Shown here piece by piece: positions 44,508 to 56,690 of a stretch of 64,000 nt of DNA. Location of the stretch: assembly GCA_034769895.1 (NCBI GenBank), contig JAWRYS010001512.1:124001-188000 (forward strand), in the 5' to 3' direction. The notes beneath the pieces were generated by a model. The model had not been told where the DNA came from, made no database searches, and was given only the letters and a program-made list of their open reading frames with translations. The position numbers were made by a program, and so were the translations under genes. Source of the DNA: Magicicada septendecula. Taxonomy: Eukaryota; Arthropoda; Insecta; Hemiptera; Cicadidae. Positions within the stretch are counted from its first letter, which is position 1. The number at the start of each line of letters is the position of its first letter.

Positions 44508-45504
44508 CCACAGCCGTACTCTCGATATCCGTCTGTATAGCCTGACTGTTGAACGCGTCCACAGATGAATTTCTGTGGAACAGCCTTACGACGCCCGTTA
44601 AGTTGGCATCGCACCACTCAGCCGTTCGGAATCGACCCTCAATAACGGCCCTTTCTTCAGCAGTTAGACGCACGCCATCGCCGATTTTTGTGAGTATTCC
44701 GGAAAACACTATGTCTGCCTGCCGCATAACTTGATCAAGGCCGAAGAACTCAAGCGACTGCCACAAACAGGGTCCGCCTATCGTGTTACGGCTGGACTTG
44801 AAGATAGGTGTTGCACACACGGGCGGTAGCTGACGCAGATCACCGCACAGTATTATATCGAGCCCACCGAAACTCATGTCATGTACGCCCGTGATTTGTT
44901 TCAGGCGGTTGTCTATTTTATGAAAGATGCTACTGCTGATCATGCTAACCTCATCGATAATGATACTACGCACACCGTTAAACATCCCTCGATACACTTG
45001 TTCGACCTCATGAGCCATGGGTTTGTCAGGTTGATTGTTGCTCATCGCTGCAATTTTAAAGGCTGAATGGACGGTGATACCGCCGAGGTTTACAGCCGCC
45101 TTCCCAGTGCTGGCACATACCACGTACGCGTTGCGCATGGAGTTATGGTGTTGAGTGAAGCGGTTGTATGTTTCCATGAGGAAACGTAGCACATACGTCT
45201 TGCCACTACCAGCGGGCCCAGTGAAGAAGATCTGTATTGGTTGTCTATCCTGGGTTACATGAAGTCGATGTATGACTTCGAGCAACAGTTCGCGCTGTGC
45301 ATCGTTCGTCAATCGCATGCGCTCGCAGTATTCCTGTTTGCTGAGTACTCCCGTTCTCCGCCCGACTACAGACAGTCCATGTAGCGGCTCCAGTACGTCG
45401 ATATCATCGGTGTTGTCCATCAGTTGAACCAAGTCGTTTCGTTCTTCCGTCGGCAGTTCGGCTTCTTCATTTTCGAACGTGCACAGCTCTCGCAAATCAT
45501 TCAT
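44365..45504 (-). pseudogene. Helentron PIF1-family helicase, N-terminal part
   Basis: A 379-residue frame with Walker A FFTGPAGSGKTYVLR, CASTGKAAVNLGG (motif Ia), Walker B SIIIDEVSM, motif III LCGDLRQLPPV and a VMRQ block. It unwinds DNA 5'-to-3' during rolling-circle transposition. The frame is lost near 44400, and the next helicase motifs continue in another frame. Confidence 0.85.
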
Positions 45505-45755
45505 TAGTTTGTCGATGTCAATGTTGGCCTCGTATTCCCGACGCTTTCCATGATTTCCTTCTCGCGTTGCTCGTATGTCTCTAGATAGCGATCACGATCC
45601 AACACATCGACAGACTCAATTCTGAACGGCACATAAAGCGTTACTAATTCACGCTTATAATTATGCATGTCTTCTATATCGTAGCAACGGCTGCGCACGA
45701 CTCGTGAGCGAGCGCGTTGCATATATTCCGTTGCGTCGTCGAACTCCGCCTCCAA
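45504..45755 (-). pseudogene. Helentron Rep-helicase linker segment
   Basis: An 83-residue frame (YMQRARSRVVRSRCYDIEDM, then YKRELVTLYVPFR) that continues the Rep protein toward the helicase. The RELVTLYVPFR-type block regularly precedes the PIF1 domain in Helitrons. Both ends are frameshift points. Confidence 0.7.
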
Positions 45756-47485
45756 TGCATTCTCACAGTCAACATCAGCCGCTTCGTCATCGTCGTCCTC
45801 TTCTTAGGCGTGTACTTGGCCACGAAGTCGATCAGACATAGTGATTCCATGTGCTCGGGTCGCTCCTCATACTTCTGTATGATGTTCTTGGTCCACACGT
45901 CTGTGGAGTCTTGATCGATGCCCTCTCGATCGAGCTGAGCGCGTCGTTTGCGAGACTTGTGGCGCTCATGTGGCCACACGGTGGGTATGTAAACGACTTC
46001 GCGGCTACTCTCACTCATATGTTGGTTAAGCAGATACCAGGCAGCCTCCTGAGACGACATCTCAACTGAGATGAGCAGCTTGAGGCAAACGCTCTTCAAC
46101 AGCTCCTGTTCACTTAATTCGGGTCGATCCTCCGTAAGCTGAAGCAGTTGTCTGTGTAGATCGCTGATGCCCCTCGCCGATTTGTTTACATACTCGACAA
46201 CGTACGCTGCGCAACTGTACTCTTCGAGTATAAACTGAATGTCCATGTTTGATACGAGCACATCAGAGATAAAAGGATTAAAGGTGTTGGTCATAATTTG
46301 TGTCATGTCTCGTTTAAAGATGAGCGTTGGCCTGCGCAAGCTAGCTCTGATGATATCCAGATATGCGCGCATATTCAACTTGTTGTCGATCAAGAACTGA
46401 CCGAGAGAGTCGTACACTTGTGTCTCCAGCTTCTGGCGCAACTTCTTGGCGCGAGTCTGCAGAGCCGAACGACGGCCGTCACTCGATGCCATGGGAAGCA
46501 GCACACGCGTCGTATCCATGGGCCAATATGGTATGTTAAAACGGCACGATGTTTCGCCACGTTTGGTGCAGGTAAATGTGTGCCGATGAGTCTGTAGAGT
46601 GTAGTTGTTTGGCTCCGACATGTCTTCCTTCGCTACGCTAAACAGATCGGTAACGAGTTGTACCGTAAGCATAAGCATGTTTTCACTTATTGACTCGTGT
46701 GGATCGTTCTCTAGCCAGAGTAGAATGTGAGCGTGCGGGCTGCCGCGATGTTGAAATTCTATGCGGAGGAAATGATCGAGCACACGGTAGCGGCCGAAGG
46801 GGTTTCGTGACGCGACGGTCGTTTGTAGTAGCTGCATCACAACACCAACGAGCTTATGGAAGTAGATACAACACGTCACAGGATCTTCGTTCACTAACTC
46901 GCATCTTGTAGATCGACTCATGCCTGCGAAGACGTCTGCTACTGCTGCTACGGCAGGATTATCGCCGTCATGTTTTGGATTTAGTTGATTCAATATCTCG
47001 AGCAACTTCGGCCAGCGTATTTCGTTGGCGCTCATCGTAAGAAACACAGTCGGCTTACCGAGTTGTCGTAGCATGGCGAAGAGATCCTTCTTACGATTCG
47101 ACCAATATTGGACGCTGTTCGGTATGGTTTTGAGAAAGGCCAGATTTCTCTCTATACACGATTCGAGATATTGTTTGTCCTCTATCATGCGACGTGTGAC
47201 GTTTTCTGTATTACTAACGCTTTTGAACAAGGAGTATATGCCTTGTGTGACTCGCAATCGTAGTATCTTCATCGCCATGTAGAGGATGTGATCGGGTGTC
47301 ACACCTCGACGGTCTCGACGGCGCACCTCGCTGTTAGCTATTTTGTATGGTGTGACGGGTACGTTTGGCTTGAAGGAACGCGCCACACCATAGTAAATGG
47401 ATGGAAGTGACAGCTCCTCTGCATGCACATCGTAGATTATATTCAGCGGTACACTATGCTGCCCTGGTGCTATGTTGAGACACAT
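45674..47485 (-). pseudogene. Helentron Rep (HUH/Y2) domain
   Basis: A 603-residue frame. The Rep motifs are FQHRGSPHAHILLW (the HUH metal-binding motif, here HAH) and AAYVVEYVNKSARG (paired tyrosines and Lys, the Y2 active site). Helitron_like_N features (LTMSANEIRWPKLLEIL) lie upstream. Rep nicks and joins single strands in rolling-circle transposition. Near 45.8 kb the frame is lost in a Glu/Asp-rich run and continues at 45504-45755. Family-typical residues are intact, so decay is limited to frameshifts. Confidence 0.85.
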
Positions 47486-47757
47486 ATCCTCGTTCCATAG
47501 AAGCGTTCTCTGTCTGGCTAGTAAACACTCAGACTTGACTACGTTATTGAGCGTCTCTAAAGGAGCATATTGTTTGCCGGCGCCTGCTCATTGAGCTCTT
47601 TTAAAGCCGTCCGTTGATTGTGATGTTGTAATGTCGATAGAGCAGGGTTTTAATTAAGTATTGTAACCATTTCTTCACAACACCCTTATGAACCACCCCA
47701 CTGAGATATGACGACTTGTGTGTAAGCCGCTTCTTTATATTCACGTTAATTGAGTAA

Positions 47758-48180
47758 TCATCGTCCAGGTGGTCGGACCGTCTCGTCTACATCAATGGGT
47801 ACGTTGATGACTTGACCGACGATTCCCAATGCACCTTCATGCCGCAAGCGCCTCAGTTGCATAAATGGTAATCTGGGCGAAATCAGCCTAGTAGTGACGG
47901 TGTCTAACGGTGGTAGGTTATTTGGTCTCGGTGGGTACAAGAAGCCATTTGATCTACTTAGTATGGGCAACCGCCCGCTATCGAGACTCTTAGTACAATT
48001 GCTACATGTTACAAATTCCGAGATCGTATCATCAGGGAATGCTTCTTCCAGTACAGTGCGATGTTTAGCCTTAACTTTCTTCAAATCGCGTTGAAACCAT
48101 AAGCGATCGCACACACTGCACGCATAGCCAGACTCGTTTGCGCTGAAAGTCTGGGGAAATGAGCATGTGCCGTTCTCCAA
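47758..48180 (-). pseudogene. Helentron cysteine-containing segment
   Basis: A 140-residue frame with YACSVCDRLWFQRDL and FVTCSNCTKSL, two C-x2-C pairs that may bind zinc. It is followed by NGFLYPPRPNNLPPL and a region typical of Helitron-like proteins before the Rep domain. Frame breaks on both sides. Confidence 0.65.
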
Positions 48181-48632
48181 CGATTATCCATTTGAGGATC
48201 TCTGGTGGGTTGTTCAATAACATCACAGTCTACCGTAGCATCCGCCATCGACGCACGCGCATTGATGCCCGACGTTGACAACACGACGATATTTGGTGAT
48301 CGCAATACATACTCGTCTGGCGCTGTCACGTTGCCATTGATCTCTATATTATCACTGTTTTCTGTATTGCCTTCCAACGACGTCTGCACATGATCTGTGG
48401 ACGTTTGGACTGTCGGTGGCCGCTGTACGCCCGATGGGCCACCTACGTTATTGCTTTGCGCCGTTTTTTTATTTTCTTTTCGATGCTGCCGTAGGTCTCG
48501 GATTTGCTCGGCACTGGACTTTTTAGGTTTTTTAAATTCCTTTTGATGCGAGCTTTCCTCTGATTTGCGTTTTCTATAATTCCGCGCATATTTACGACTC
48601 ATATGAGACGGCATCTTTAATTTTTTTTGCAA
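48081..48632 (-). pseudogene. Helentron protein N-terminus (basic region)
   Basis: A 183-residue frame. Residues ~8-60 are Lys/Arg-rich (MSRKYARNYRKRKSEESSHQ, EFKKPKKSSAEQ), followed by a polar stretch. It overlaps the next frame out of register, implying a frameshift near 48081-48180. The same basic start occurs at 41136-41354. Confidence 0.65.
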
Positions 48633-48639
48633 TTTTCAA

Positions 48640-49370
48640 TTTAATACCGATTTTTACATATATTTCGGCGAATATTTTTATTGTTTCACTTTGAGTCCTA
48701 GTAGTGCTTCTCAAGCTCTTTACAGTGACACCCGAATCAACGTCCTAGCTAAACGCGTTCTCACGCTACACTAATTTATAATTTTACACAACGCTAATTC
48801 ACAACAATCACGCGCAGGCGCCTACACTAGCCCGATGACGTCACAGGCAAAACAAACACTGCACAACAAACACGTACAGACATACTCTATCCATTGTGAC
48901 CTCAACCGTTGTTATCGCATTATTAATCTCGTAGTTATTAGCGATTGAAATCTGACGGTATTTTGTAACACAAGAAAGTTTGACCGACTATCACTGTGCT
49001 TAACGAGCGAATAGACGTTTTCACATCAAAACATCAGAAACGTATAATAAAAACATAACAGTAAGCCACAAGAGTGAATGAGAAGAAACAAAATTTTACA
49101 AATAAAAATAAAAAACAAACTAATAAAATAAATATAAATACATAAATAAAAACTTATAAATAATAAGCAACAACAAAAGTAAATTAAATGCATACAGATA
49201 TTTAAGGAACAGGACTAGATAAAGTGCATAAATGTCCATTACAACAATCCCATCATTTACGTGAGATGTGTAGTGAAGTTAAAATCACATTAATAAAAGT
49301 ATAATATATAATATAGCTTATCAACATCAGGCACTCTATAGGTTATAACTCAATATAATTAAATACAACT
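48640..49370. other. Helentron 5' flank within hAT
   Basis: AT-rich sequence upstream of the Helentron protein on the minus strand, with a CRE-like TGACGTCAC near 48836-48844. A termination or hairpin end of the Helentron was not identified. Confidence 0.4.
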
Positions 49371-49371
49371 A

Positions 49372-49432
49372 TTTCACTAACGACTCGGAACACAAAGTTT
49401 TTTCGAGTAAAAACATAAAGTTTGACCAACCG
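49372..49432 (-). repeat. Short PLE tail fragment (copy 4)
   Basis: Starts TTTCACTAACGACTCGGAACACAAAG in pieces identical to the outermost end of the other PLE tails, then diverges after about 60 bases. It lies inside the hAT ends. Only the extreme tail is preserved. Confidence 0.65.
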
Positions 49433-49766
49433 ATTTTAGTTACAAGTTGGTGACTAGTATTTGAAATACCTAGTATTTTAAATACGCGGTACTGGCTGTT
49501 CCTTGCGTTCCAGTGATATTTTTGTACGCCTAGTATTTGGCCTTGGCATATTCGTTTACGTGATCTTGCGTACTTTGTGTGTGTCTGTGTAGGTGAGTAG
49601 GGGGTGTGCCTCGACTCGAAACAGCGAGGGCGGCGTGTCTCGACTCGGAACAGCGTCGCCCCGAATAACAGGTATTTCAACTTTTCAGTCACTGTTACAT
49701 CCGTTCCACAAAAATATCGTTCCAAAATACCTATTACAGGTATATCGGCCCACCTCTAGCCTCCAG

Positions 49767-51395
49767 TTTTAAATGTTTTGTGCGTGACTTTACGCTCCAG
49801 AAAAAAAAACAATGAAGATCTGTAATAAGTTGTTAACTCTAGAATATTGAACAGATTTACAGTAAAATTGATAGGCTACTAAAGTGTAATACGATCTGTG
49901 TAACATAATTACATACAATTAAAATTAAAATTTTAATTCAGGTTCTTTTTTATTTGTCCTTGTACTTTGTTCAGTCGTAATTTCTAGTTGAAAAAAAACT
50001 TTTGAGTTTTTAAGGTTAGTTCAAAGTCACATTTCAGAAGTCGATGTCGATTTGATAAGTTATTTTTGCAGAATTTGAACGAATAACGGTAATTATAAAT
50101 AAGTTTGTAATTCATTTTTATTTGGATTAATTTCTTACTAGTTTAATTTTTTTTTTACCTGTTTACATTTATTTTTTCGTTTTGAAAGGATTTTGCACAT
50201 TTTTAATGTTGGCGAAGTCTTGAAATCGTAGAATGTATTTAAGTAAAACATCTATCTTCTTCAAATAAAATTTCTACAGAGTGCAGAAAACGACAATATC
50301 AACAGGTGTTAATCTCATATTAAAAATTATTTTTAGAACGAGTGCAGCAGAGCGTAAACAGAATTTGTAATTCAGGGCGGGGCAGTGAACATGAACCAAT
50401 GTAGCATCAAATTACTTTCAAAGTAGTGTGCGACTTAAAGTTTATTATAATATGATACGACAGTGACTGTTAACAAAAAAATCCATCTTTTGTGCCAGCA
50501 ATAACCACACAGAATCTTAATAATAAATTAGTATCAACCTTAAAAGTTGGACTCACAGTTAAAATCGTTTTACTGAAATAAATCTGTTTCCAATTTCAGG
50601 AGTTCCCATTTTTCTCAGTTCACCACCAGGATATGTAGGTTTCTGGGAAAGTACTGTAGGAGTGCCATATTATTAGATTTCTACTAGACTTTAGTACAAC
50701 TTTATAATCATATACATTCATAACAGTACTTACACTATTTATAGCATCATACTTTATAACTTTTTGATTTTTCATTGCTCCAGTGTAATTAATTTATACT
50801 TAGTCTAAGAGCTCCTTTATTTTTTCATAAATTGTTCGTTTGCATTTGCAGAAGTATTTTATTGGCTTAATGTGCTTTGTTCTAATACCTTATTCCCACT
50901 ATATGTTGAACGTGGTGTGTTTTGACACTCTCACACACATACAGAGTCTAAGAATAGTTTTATTTTGTGATATTGTTTTGTATAATTGGAATGTGAACTG
51001 TTATCTAAGACTTGTCTGTTATGTAGATGCCACACCATTTTTAATAGGCCTATTGAATTTTCTAATTTAAAAAAATTTTGTCATAATTATAATATTAATT
51101 TTGTTGCACATTATCGTACACGACTATAATAAATTTTATCATCAGTATGGAGTAGGCTAAATATTAATTAGGATGTCAGCAAACAGTGTTTTTGTAAATT
51201 TTTTCAACAAAATGTATGTTCTGCTACACAGTTCTATAATTGGTATTACACAGCCAGTGAATCTGCCTTGTTCTGATATGTAACAGCCAACTAAAGACTT
51301 TCATGTATTGGGTGTGAGGTCCATAAAAGTTGTATAATATTTGATCAGGTTAGGTGAAGTTTGTTACACTTATAAAATGTAATTAAAATACTTGG
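49767..51395. other. No gene recognised
   Basis: AT-rich DNA outside the hAT element. Near 50600 a pyrimidine-rich tract and CAG could act as a splice acceptor, but the frame that follows is short. The 76-residue frame at 50840-51070 has no recognised motif. Confidence 0.45.
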
Positions 51396-51397
51396 AT

Positions 51398-51671
51398 TTC
51401 GTTGTCCATGACGTGTCCATTACTTAACTAAATATTACTATAGTATTGACGACTCTGAACACTAAGTTTTTTATAAGTAAAAACGTAAATTTTTACCTTA
51501 CAGTCTAAACCGGCTTTCACCTTTAGAAGGCTTCATCAGAGGCTCATAAATGTGAAGCCTTTGATGAAGCCTTCTAAAGGTGAAAGCCGGTTTAGACTGT
51601 AAGATAAAAATTTACGTTTTTACTTATAAAAAACTTAGTGTTCCGAGTCGTCAATACTATAGTGATATTTA
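51398..51671. repeat. Fold-back of two PLE tails
   Basis: Arms 51430-51546 and 51553-51671 are near-perfect inverted copies of the PLE tail, including GACTCxGAACAC and the CTGATGA/GAAA core, separated by a few bases. The left side also has the 35-base flank shared with 30495-30530. No coding part remains. It can fold into a long hairpin. Confidence 0.88.
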
Positions 51672-54390
51672 ATTAAAATAGTTTTACTGGTGTTGTTTTC
51701 AAAAAATTCAATATCACAATTATAGTTTAATTTGGACACACATATGTGACTAGATCTATGTAATAGAAAAATATCTACAGGTTTCTACAAATATGTCTGT
51801 TTGAAGTAGGATATTGTATGTTCTCTCAAACTTTGCTAACATGAACACTCAAAAGGGACCATTACACATTTAGCATAAATTCACAGTTTATTTTTGTTCA
51901 TATAGGCTAGATCTGTTTTAATAAATAAGGACAGCACCATGAATCAGAAAACACCCCTAGGTAATCAAATCAAATAAGGTAATGTAAGTTAGTTTTTAGT
52001 AACAGTGCACACATGTGTTGCTGGAATGGTCTACTCTGTAGGGGCTAACAACATGCTGATATTGACAGTACTACCAAATTCGACTTATCAGGAGGCAAGG
52101 AGACGGTCCTTTTTTATGCTACCGGTACATGTAGAATTATCTTTCAGCTTTGTTATATTGCCGTTTTTTTGTATACAAAACTATTACTAACAGAATGATC
52201 ACTGTTGCACACCACTATATAAAAATTATCCCGATAATTTTTTTATAATTTATCCCGATCGGGATAACTTTTATATAGTGGTGTGCAACAGTGATCATTC
52301 TGTTTGTGATTTCAACCACTAACACAACTTTCTTCATAAAACTATTACTATAATACACTATATCTTGATGTTTTTCTTTGACTCTGCAGTTAGTCCCAAT
52401 AGCGTAGAAGCTGAATGTTATTGATAACTTTCTCTTTTTGATGATACAATGCCAGTCCACCTTTCATAGGACTGACTTTTGAGGAAACACCTTTATAACT
52501 GACATCAAAATGTGTCCTGTTGAATGTTTCCAAATTGGCTATTTTGAAGTCATGAGTCAGTGCAACAGAAAGTATGACGGAGAGCTAACCATAAAAAAAG
52601 TTAAAATTTACTGGTTTAAAGTTGTGAAGTAAAGTCATTTTACACCTTTTTTTGTTGTGTGAGATGCTTAAGTACACCTTAATGTTATAGAGCTTAACAT
52701 TGAGTTGCATGCGTATTACTTCACTTAACTCACCTCAGTAAGTCCCCATAGATGAATGATGATAGATGAAGATGAATAACTCCAATACTGACATGGTCAT
52801 GTAACTTGGCTTTATGCTTTAAGGCACAACACTTGATTTTTGCTTCTACCGTCTATATCGTAATATCCTGTTAATGTTTTAGTTTGTACATAGATAAGAG
52901 CTGCATGTAGCAGTGAGAAATTGTTACTTTTGTGATGGTGAGGGTACCTGAGTCTCTATTGGGCTCCAGCTATGCAGGCAGGGGTTATAATTCTTCAATA
53001 TGTGCTGCTGGCTGTATGTTTCATTGTTCTGATACATAACACACACTCTTGTTTAGCCTATATTTCTGAGATAACTCTAGGAGTAACATTGTGTATCTAT
53101 GTCAACACACTGCCAAGATAAGCAAACTGCCATCATACACATCACATCATCACACACTGCCTTATTAAAAAATAAAAATTGTTTGGTAATGGTTTGTGTT
53201 ATTCTGTATGTCACAGTAAGTGTACCTTAAATTTTAACTCAGTGTTTGAGGTCTGAGGAAAACTTGTGATAAAATTTTGATGTGCCTTTTTTACTATTAT
53301 TGCTAACTACCATTGTCATCCCCTAGAAAGTAATTTCCTTGAGATGCTATACACAATGCCAGAGCATAGTCCACCTTTCAGAGCAGCGTTAGAACTGATT
53401 TTGAGGAATACCTTTACAGTTGATATCGCCAGTGTTATCAAAACATGTCATATTGAATGTTTTCTTTAAGAAAAAAAAAACAAGCTAGATCTAGTGAATC
53501 AGGTATTCAAACACAATATCTCAGGACAATGGGTTTGTGACCTGGAAAAGGATGGCAAGTAAGTGAGACAGATGACGAATTGGTTGAGAAGGCCATGGAT
53601 TTGTAGCATTGCAAGAAGAAAAAGTGGCAGTAGTTTCAACACATTATTTTTTCCACTAAACCTCCCTCACAGACAATACTCTATGAGTAGGAATATTATC
53701 AGGAGCAAGGTTGATGATTTACTAGTAAAAATTTGGGTCTTGTCATCTAATTTTTTTCTTGTACCCTTTTTCAGCACTCAAACATATAAAGACCAGATTC
53801 ACTGTATATTGTGTTTTTGTACAGTGCCACAAAAATACATGTATTATGACGAGTTTGCAAATTTTATTATCACACCTTATATTTTAAAACTGCACAATCA
53901 AGTAAAAAGTTTAAAAGGAAATAATAATCTAAATAAACAAACAGTATAAAAGTTAAGGTGATAACCATCTACTGTATAAATATTATTTTATTTTCCTTGA
54001 AAGAGATGAGAGATCATCCCTTAGACGTGCCATAAATTTAAATGCTGCAGAATAGCACCTGATATTTGAGCGCACTTGCATGTACACATACACACACAAT
54101 TTAAGTATTATAATATAACTTACTTCTATTTTTATAAAAACGTACATATATTTATATTATAAATATTATTAATTTCACTGATAAAAATGTAATTTGATTG
54201 TCTCATTCTCTGATGGTCATATATGTATACAGCTTGCAATCACATTAATTGCAATTAATAATATTATATTAAATAATTATTATGTAATTTTTTATGTTTG
54301 TGCAATTTGTAACAAATCTTCCACTGATGTACGTATTTAAAAATAATAATTTATCACACTTATTTTAATTTTTTTGTTTTTGTTGTGATT
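51672..54390. other. Intergenic or intronic DNA upstream of the host-like exon
   Basis: AT-rich. Apart from the small inverted repeat at 52189-52304 I recognise no element or gene. The 128-residue frame at 53563-53949 is not similar to anything I know. Confidence 0.45.
52189..52304. repeat. 116-bp inverted repeat (MITE-like)
   Basis: Arms of ~46 bases beginning AACAGAATGATCACTGTTGC and ending in its complement, around an AT-rich middle containing the palindrome TATCCCGATCGGGATA. No clear target duplication was found, so its class is open. Confidence 0.8.
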
Positions 54391-54393
54391 CAG

Positions 54394-54511
54394 GCAAAAT
54401 GGGAGTCATAAACTGGTTTTTTAGCAGCTTCAAGATAATAGCTTTTGTGTGCTTATTTATAGCAGTGATGCCTGGACTTCCACCTTATAATATGAAGTTT
54501 GAACCAGTCAG
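54394..54511 (+). CDS. Candidate host exon: signal-anchor N-terminus
   Basis: A pyrimidine-rich tract ending TTGTGATTCAG (acceptor, to 54393) precedes an exon with ATG at 54399-54401 in good context (GCAAAATGG). It ends at AG followed by GTACCT (54512). The 37 codons read MGVINWFFSSFKIIAFVCLF and then AVMPGLPPYNMKFEPV: a basic-poor start, a ~18-residue hydrophobic segment, then PGLPP. A short N-terminal membrane anchor followed by PGLPP recalls adipocyte plasma membrane-associated protein/hemomucin-type proteins, but that is a weak guess. Downstream exons were not found in the window. Conserved splice sites plus coding logic make a real exon plausible. Confidence 0.5.
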
Positions 54512-54663
54512 GTACCTGGTTTTTGAATACCTATATATTTAATTTACTGGTATATAATTTAAATAATTATATACCTATATTATTTATATCATAAGCATTG
54601 TAACTCACTAAGTTTCTTACAGGATTCTTGTAAAATGTATAGATTATCAAATTATAATTAATT

Positions 54664-55090
54664 TGCCTACATAGGGAAACTTTCCCTTATGTAGGTTTCT
54701 TGCTACACTGATGGAGAATTGATGGCGTCAAGTGACATCGTACTTGACATTATCAAGAATCTGGCAGTCAGTTGTGTGCCGTACTGGGTTCGGCAGCGTA
54801 GTATAAGTATTTTAAAACGAGCGGCGCTGACGTCACGCACGGCCATACGGTAGTTGTTGTCGTCTGGTTATACACACAAATGCTGTGCAGCAACGCAATT
54901 CAGTTGGCGCGTCCAGCTGTTTCTGTGCATTCCTGCATCCAGAAGTTTACTTGGGTAGACCGACACATTGAATCGGTCTCATTTCTGTTCGATCCTCCAA
55001 CCTGGTCATCTGCTCTCGACTGGCAGTAACCTTCTGTTCTGGACTTCCTCGGCTGTCGCTATGGTTGGCTAAATAAAGTATAGCTCCAGG
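54664..55090 (+). promoter_or_regulatory. Promoter- or LTR-like block
   Basis: Contains in order a 14-bp hairpin (54664-54694), a TATA-like GTATAAGTATTTTAAAA (54800-54816), a CRE-like TGACGTCAC (54828-54836), ~200 bases of higher GC, AATAAAG (about 55072) and a donor-like CAGGTATGT at 55088-55096. It could be a solo LTR or an alternative first exon. No coding sequence attached. Confidence 0.3.
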
Positions 55091-55096
55091 TATGTA

Positions 55097-56633
55097 CAAG
55101 TTAGCGGGTTCTGAAAATATTCTAACCCCAAATATATTTTTGTGTTTCAGCGTCTATTATAATCTATACTTGTGTGTGTGTGTGTAGAGCAGTTTTCAAT
55201 GTGTGCGTTAACGCAATTACAAAATTAAATTAATATGAGTGTAAATGTTGTGGGCCAAATTGACTTCAATAAAGCAAATGCTAATGCATCTCGCACTCAG
55301 CTGTGTTTGGTGTTATTAACAATTATGAAATACGCAGTAATTAATTGTTATATTTCAACGAAATACTTAAAAGGTAGTTGGTACATGAGTGAGATAAGTC
55401 ACAGCTGGGGAGCTTAATACTGATTAAAATGAATTAGTGGCGATGTGTGTGTGCGCTGGTGATGTTTAAAGTTGGTGTTGGAGTTTAATGTGGACGGCCT
55501 ATGTGGCGTGTTTTTTCTTATGACACCCTCTACAATCTCTTACATGTCGCAGGTGCTCGAACAAAGGCGAGATGGGTGTCGGGTGTGACGAACATCTGTC
55601 CACCCTACTGGCAGAGACGATCTTCTAGCCACGATTGCCGTCAGTCGAGAACAACTGTTTGGAAACTCCTCCAACGCTAAGCTGCCCCCAGGACTTGTGA
55701 TACGACCGTTACATTACTGATCAGTGCCAATATTGACTAAGTGCACCGGACAATCCAGGTGGGAACATTCTAATTATCTATTTCTCTCTCCACAACATGG
55801 TGAATGCACAGAAGCCGCCAGAAGCTCACTCGTGAAGTTCTGACCGTTATACTCTAGCACAAACTCTCATGTTCAATTATGTTATTGCATGTGTGAACAT
55901 TACAGCAGTACACCTAATGAAATATCTTATAACTGTTTATAAGGTGTAAGAAATTACACACATACACACATATCCGCAGTTTGCTGTAAGATCTAACTTT
56001 TCATCTAATTAAGACCATTAGGGAGTTAATTATCTTGTGCTATTATGTCATCTGGTCATGGCTGAGTTTTAATCACGTAACTGGGGCTGTCTGATGCTTT
56101 AGATGAGAATCTATTTTCTTTCTCACATATATTTAGCCCTTTAATGATTAAAGTCAGGGTCGTTTAGCAGGTTGAGTCTTGGGGCGGTCACTTACATTCT
56201 CTGGTGTTAACTACCAAGGCAAATCTATGCTTAGGAGCTGTGATTATCAGATTACGCTGTCATTTATATTTGTACATATATATACATATTATGGTGCATT
56301 CATTTACGGTAGTTGGAATGGGTTTATGAGGAATTTAGTACTGATATGAGGGGTGTTGTGTCATTCATGTTGTGTATGTGTTTGTGTGTGTAATTTTACT
56401 ATATTTTGCTGGGGGAATATGTAATGAATTTTAAAAAGAAGAAAAAACCATAAATGTGCTTACTAAGACAAAAAGGCTAGCCTATTTGAAACTATACAAC
56501 ACTTATGGATTAATGAATTGCTTTTATGAATGAGATTATTGCTGCCATTGACTCATACATAATCAGGCAGAAATTTTGCAATTATGTTAATATCAAATTC
56601 ACTTATTTTTTTTGACATTATGAATATTAATTG

Positions 56634-56690
<57 letters not shown>

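Larger units (their letters stand above)
43014..48632 (-). mobile_element. Helentron (Helitron2-type rolling-circle element), frameshifted
   Basis: Minus-strand order: basic N-terminus, cysteine-containing segment, HUH/Y2 Rep domain, PIF1-family helicase, then an endonuclease-like domain fused after the helicase. The C-terminal endonuclease distinguishes Helentrons from classical Helitrons. At least five frame breaks are present. Exact ends were not found; the element lies within the hAT ends and probably reaches to about 42.9 and 49.0 kb. Confidence 0.85.
42328..49758. mobile_element. hAT-type transposon ends enclosing a Helentron
   Basis: 11-bp terminal inverted repeats TAGAGGTGGGC (42328-42338) and its complement (49748-49758) are flanked by the exact 8-bp direct repeat GCCTCCAG (42320-42327, 49759-49766). 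Eight-base duplications with (C/T)AGAGGTGGG ends are the hAT hallmark. Inner ends share ATATCGTTCCAAAA. No hAT transposase was found. The interior holds a Helentron and a PLE tail, so the hAT copy was probably a short non-autonomous element that was invaded. Confidence 0.8.

Noticed and set aside
50600..50680. Possible exon after TTTCCAATTTCAG with a PPGYVGF string
   Set aside because: The string loosely recalls Clp-type ATPases, but the surrounding residues do not fit, the frame closes quickly and no donor or partner exon was seen.
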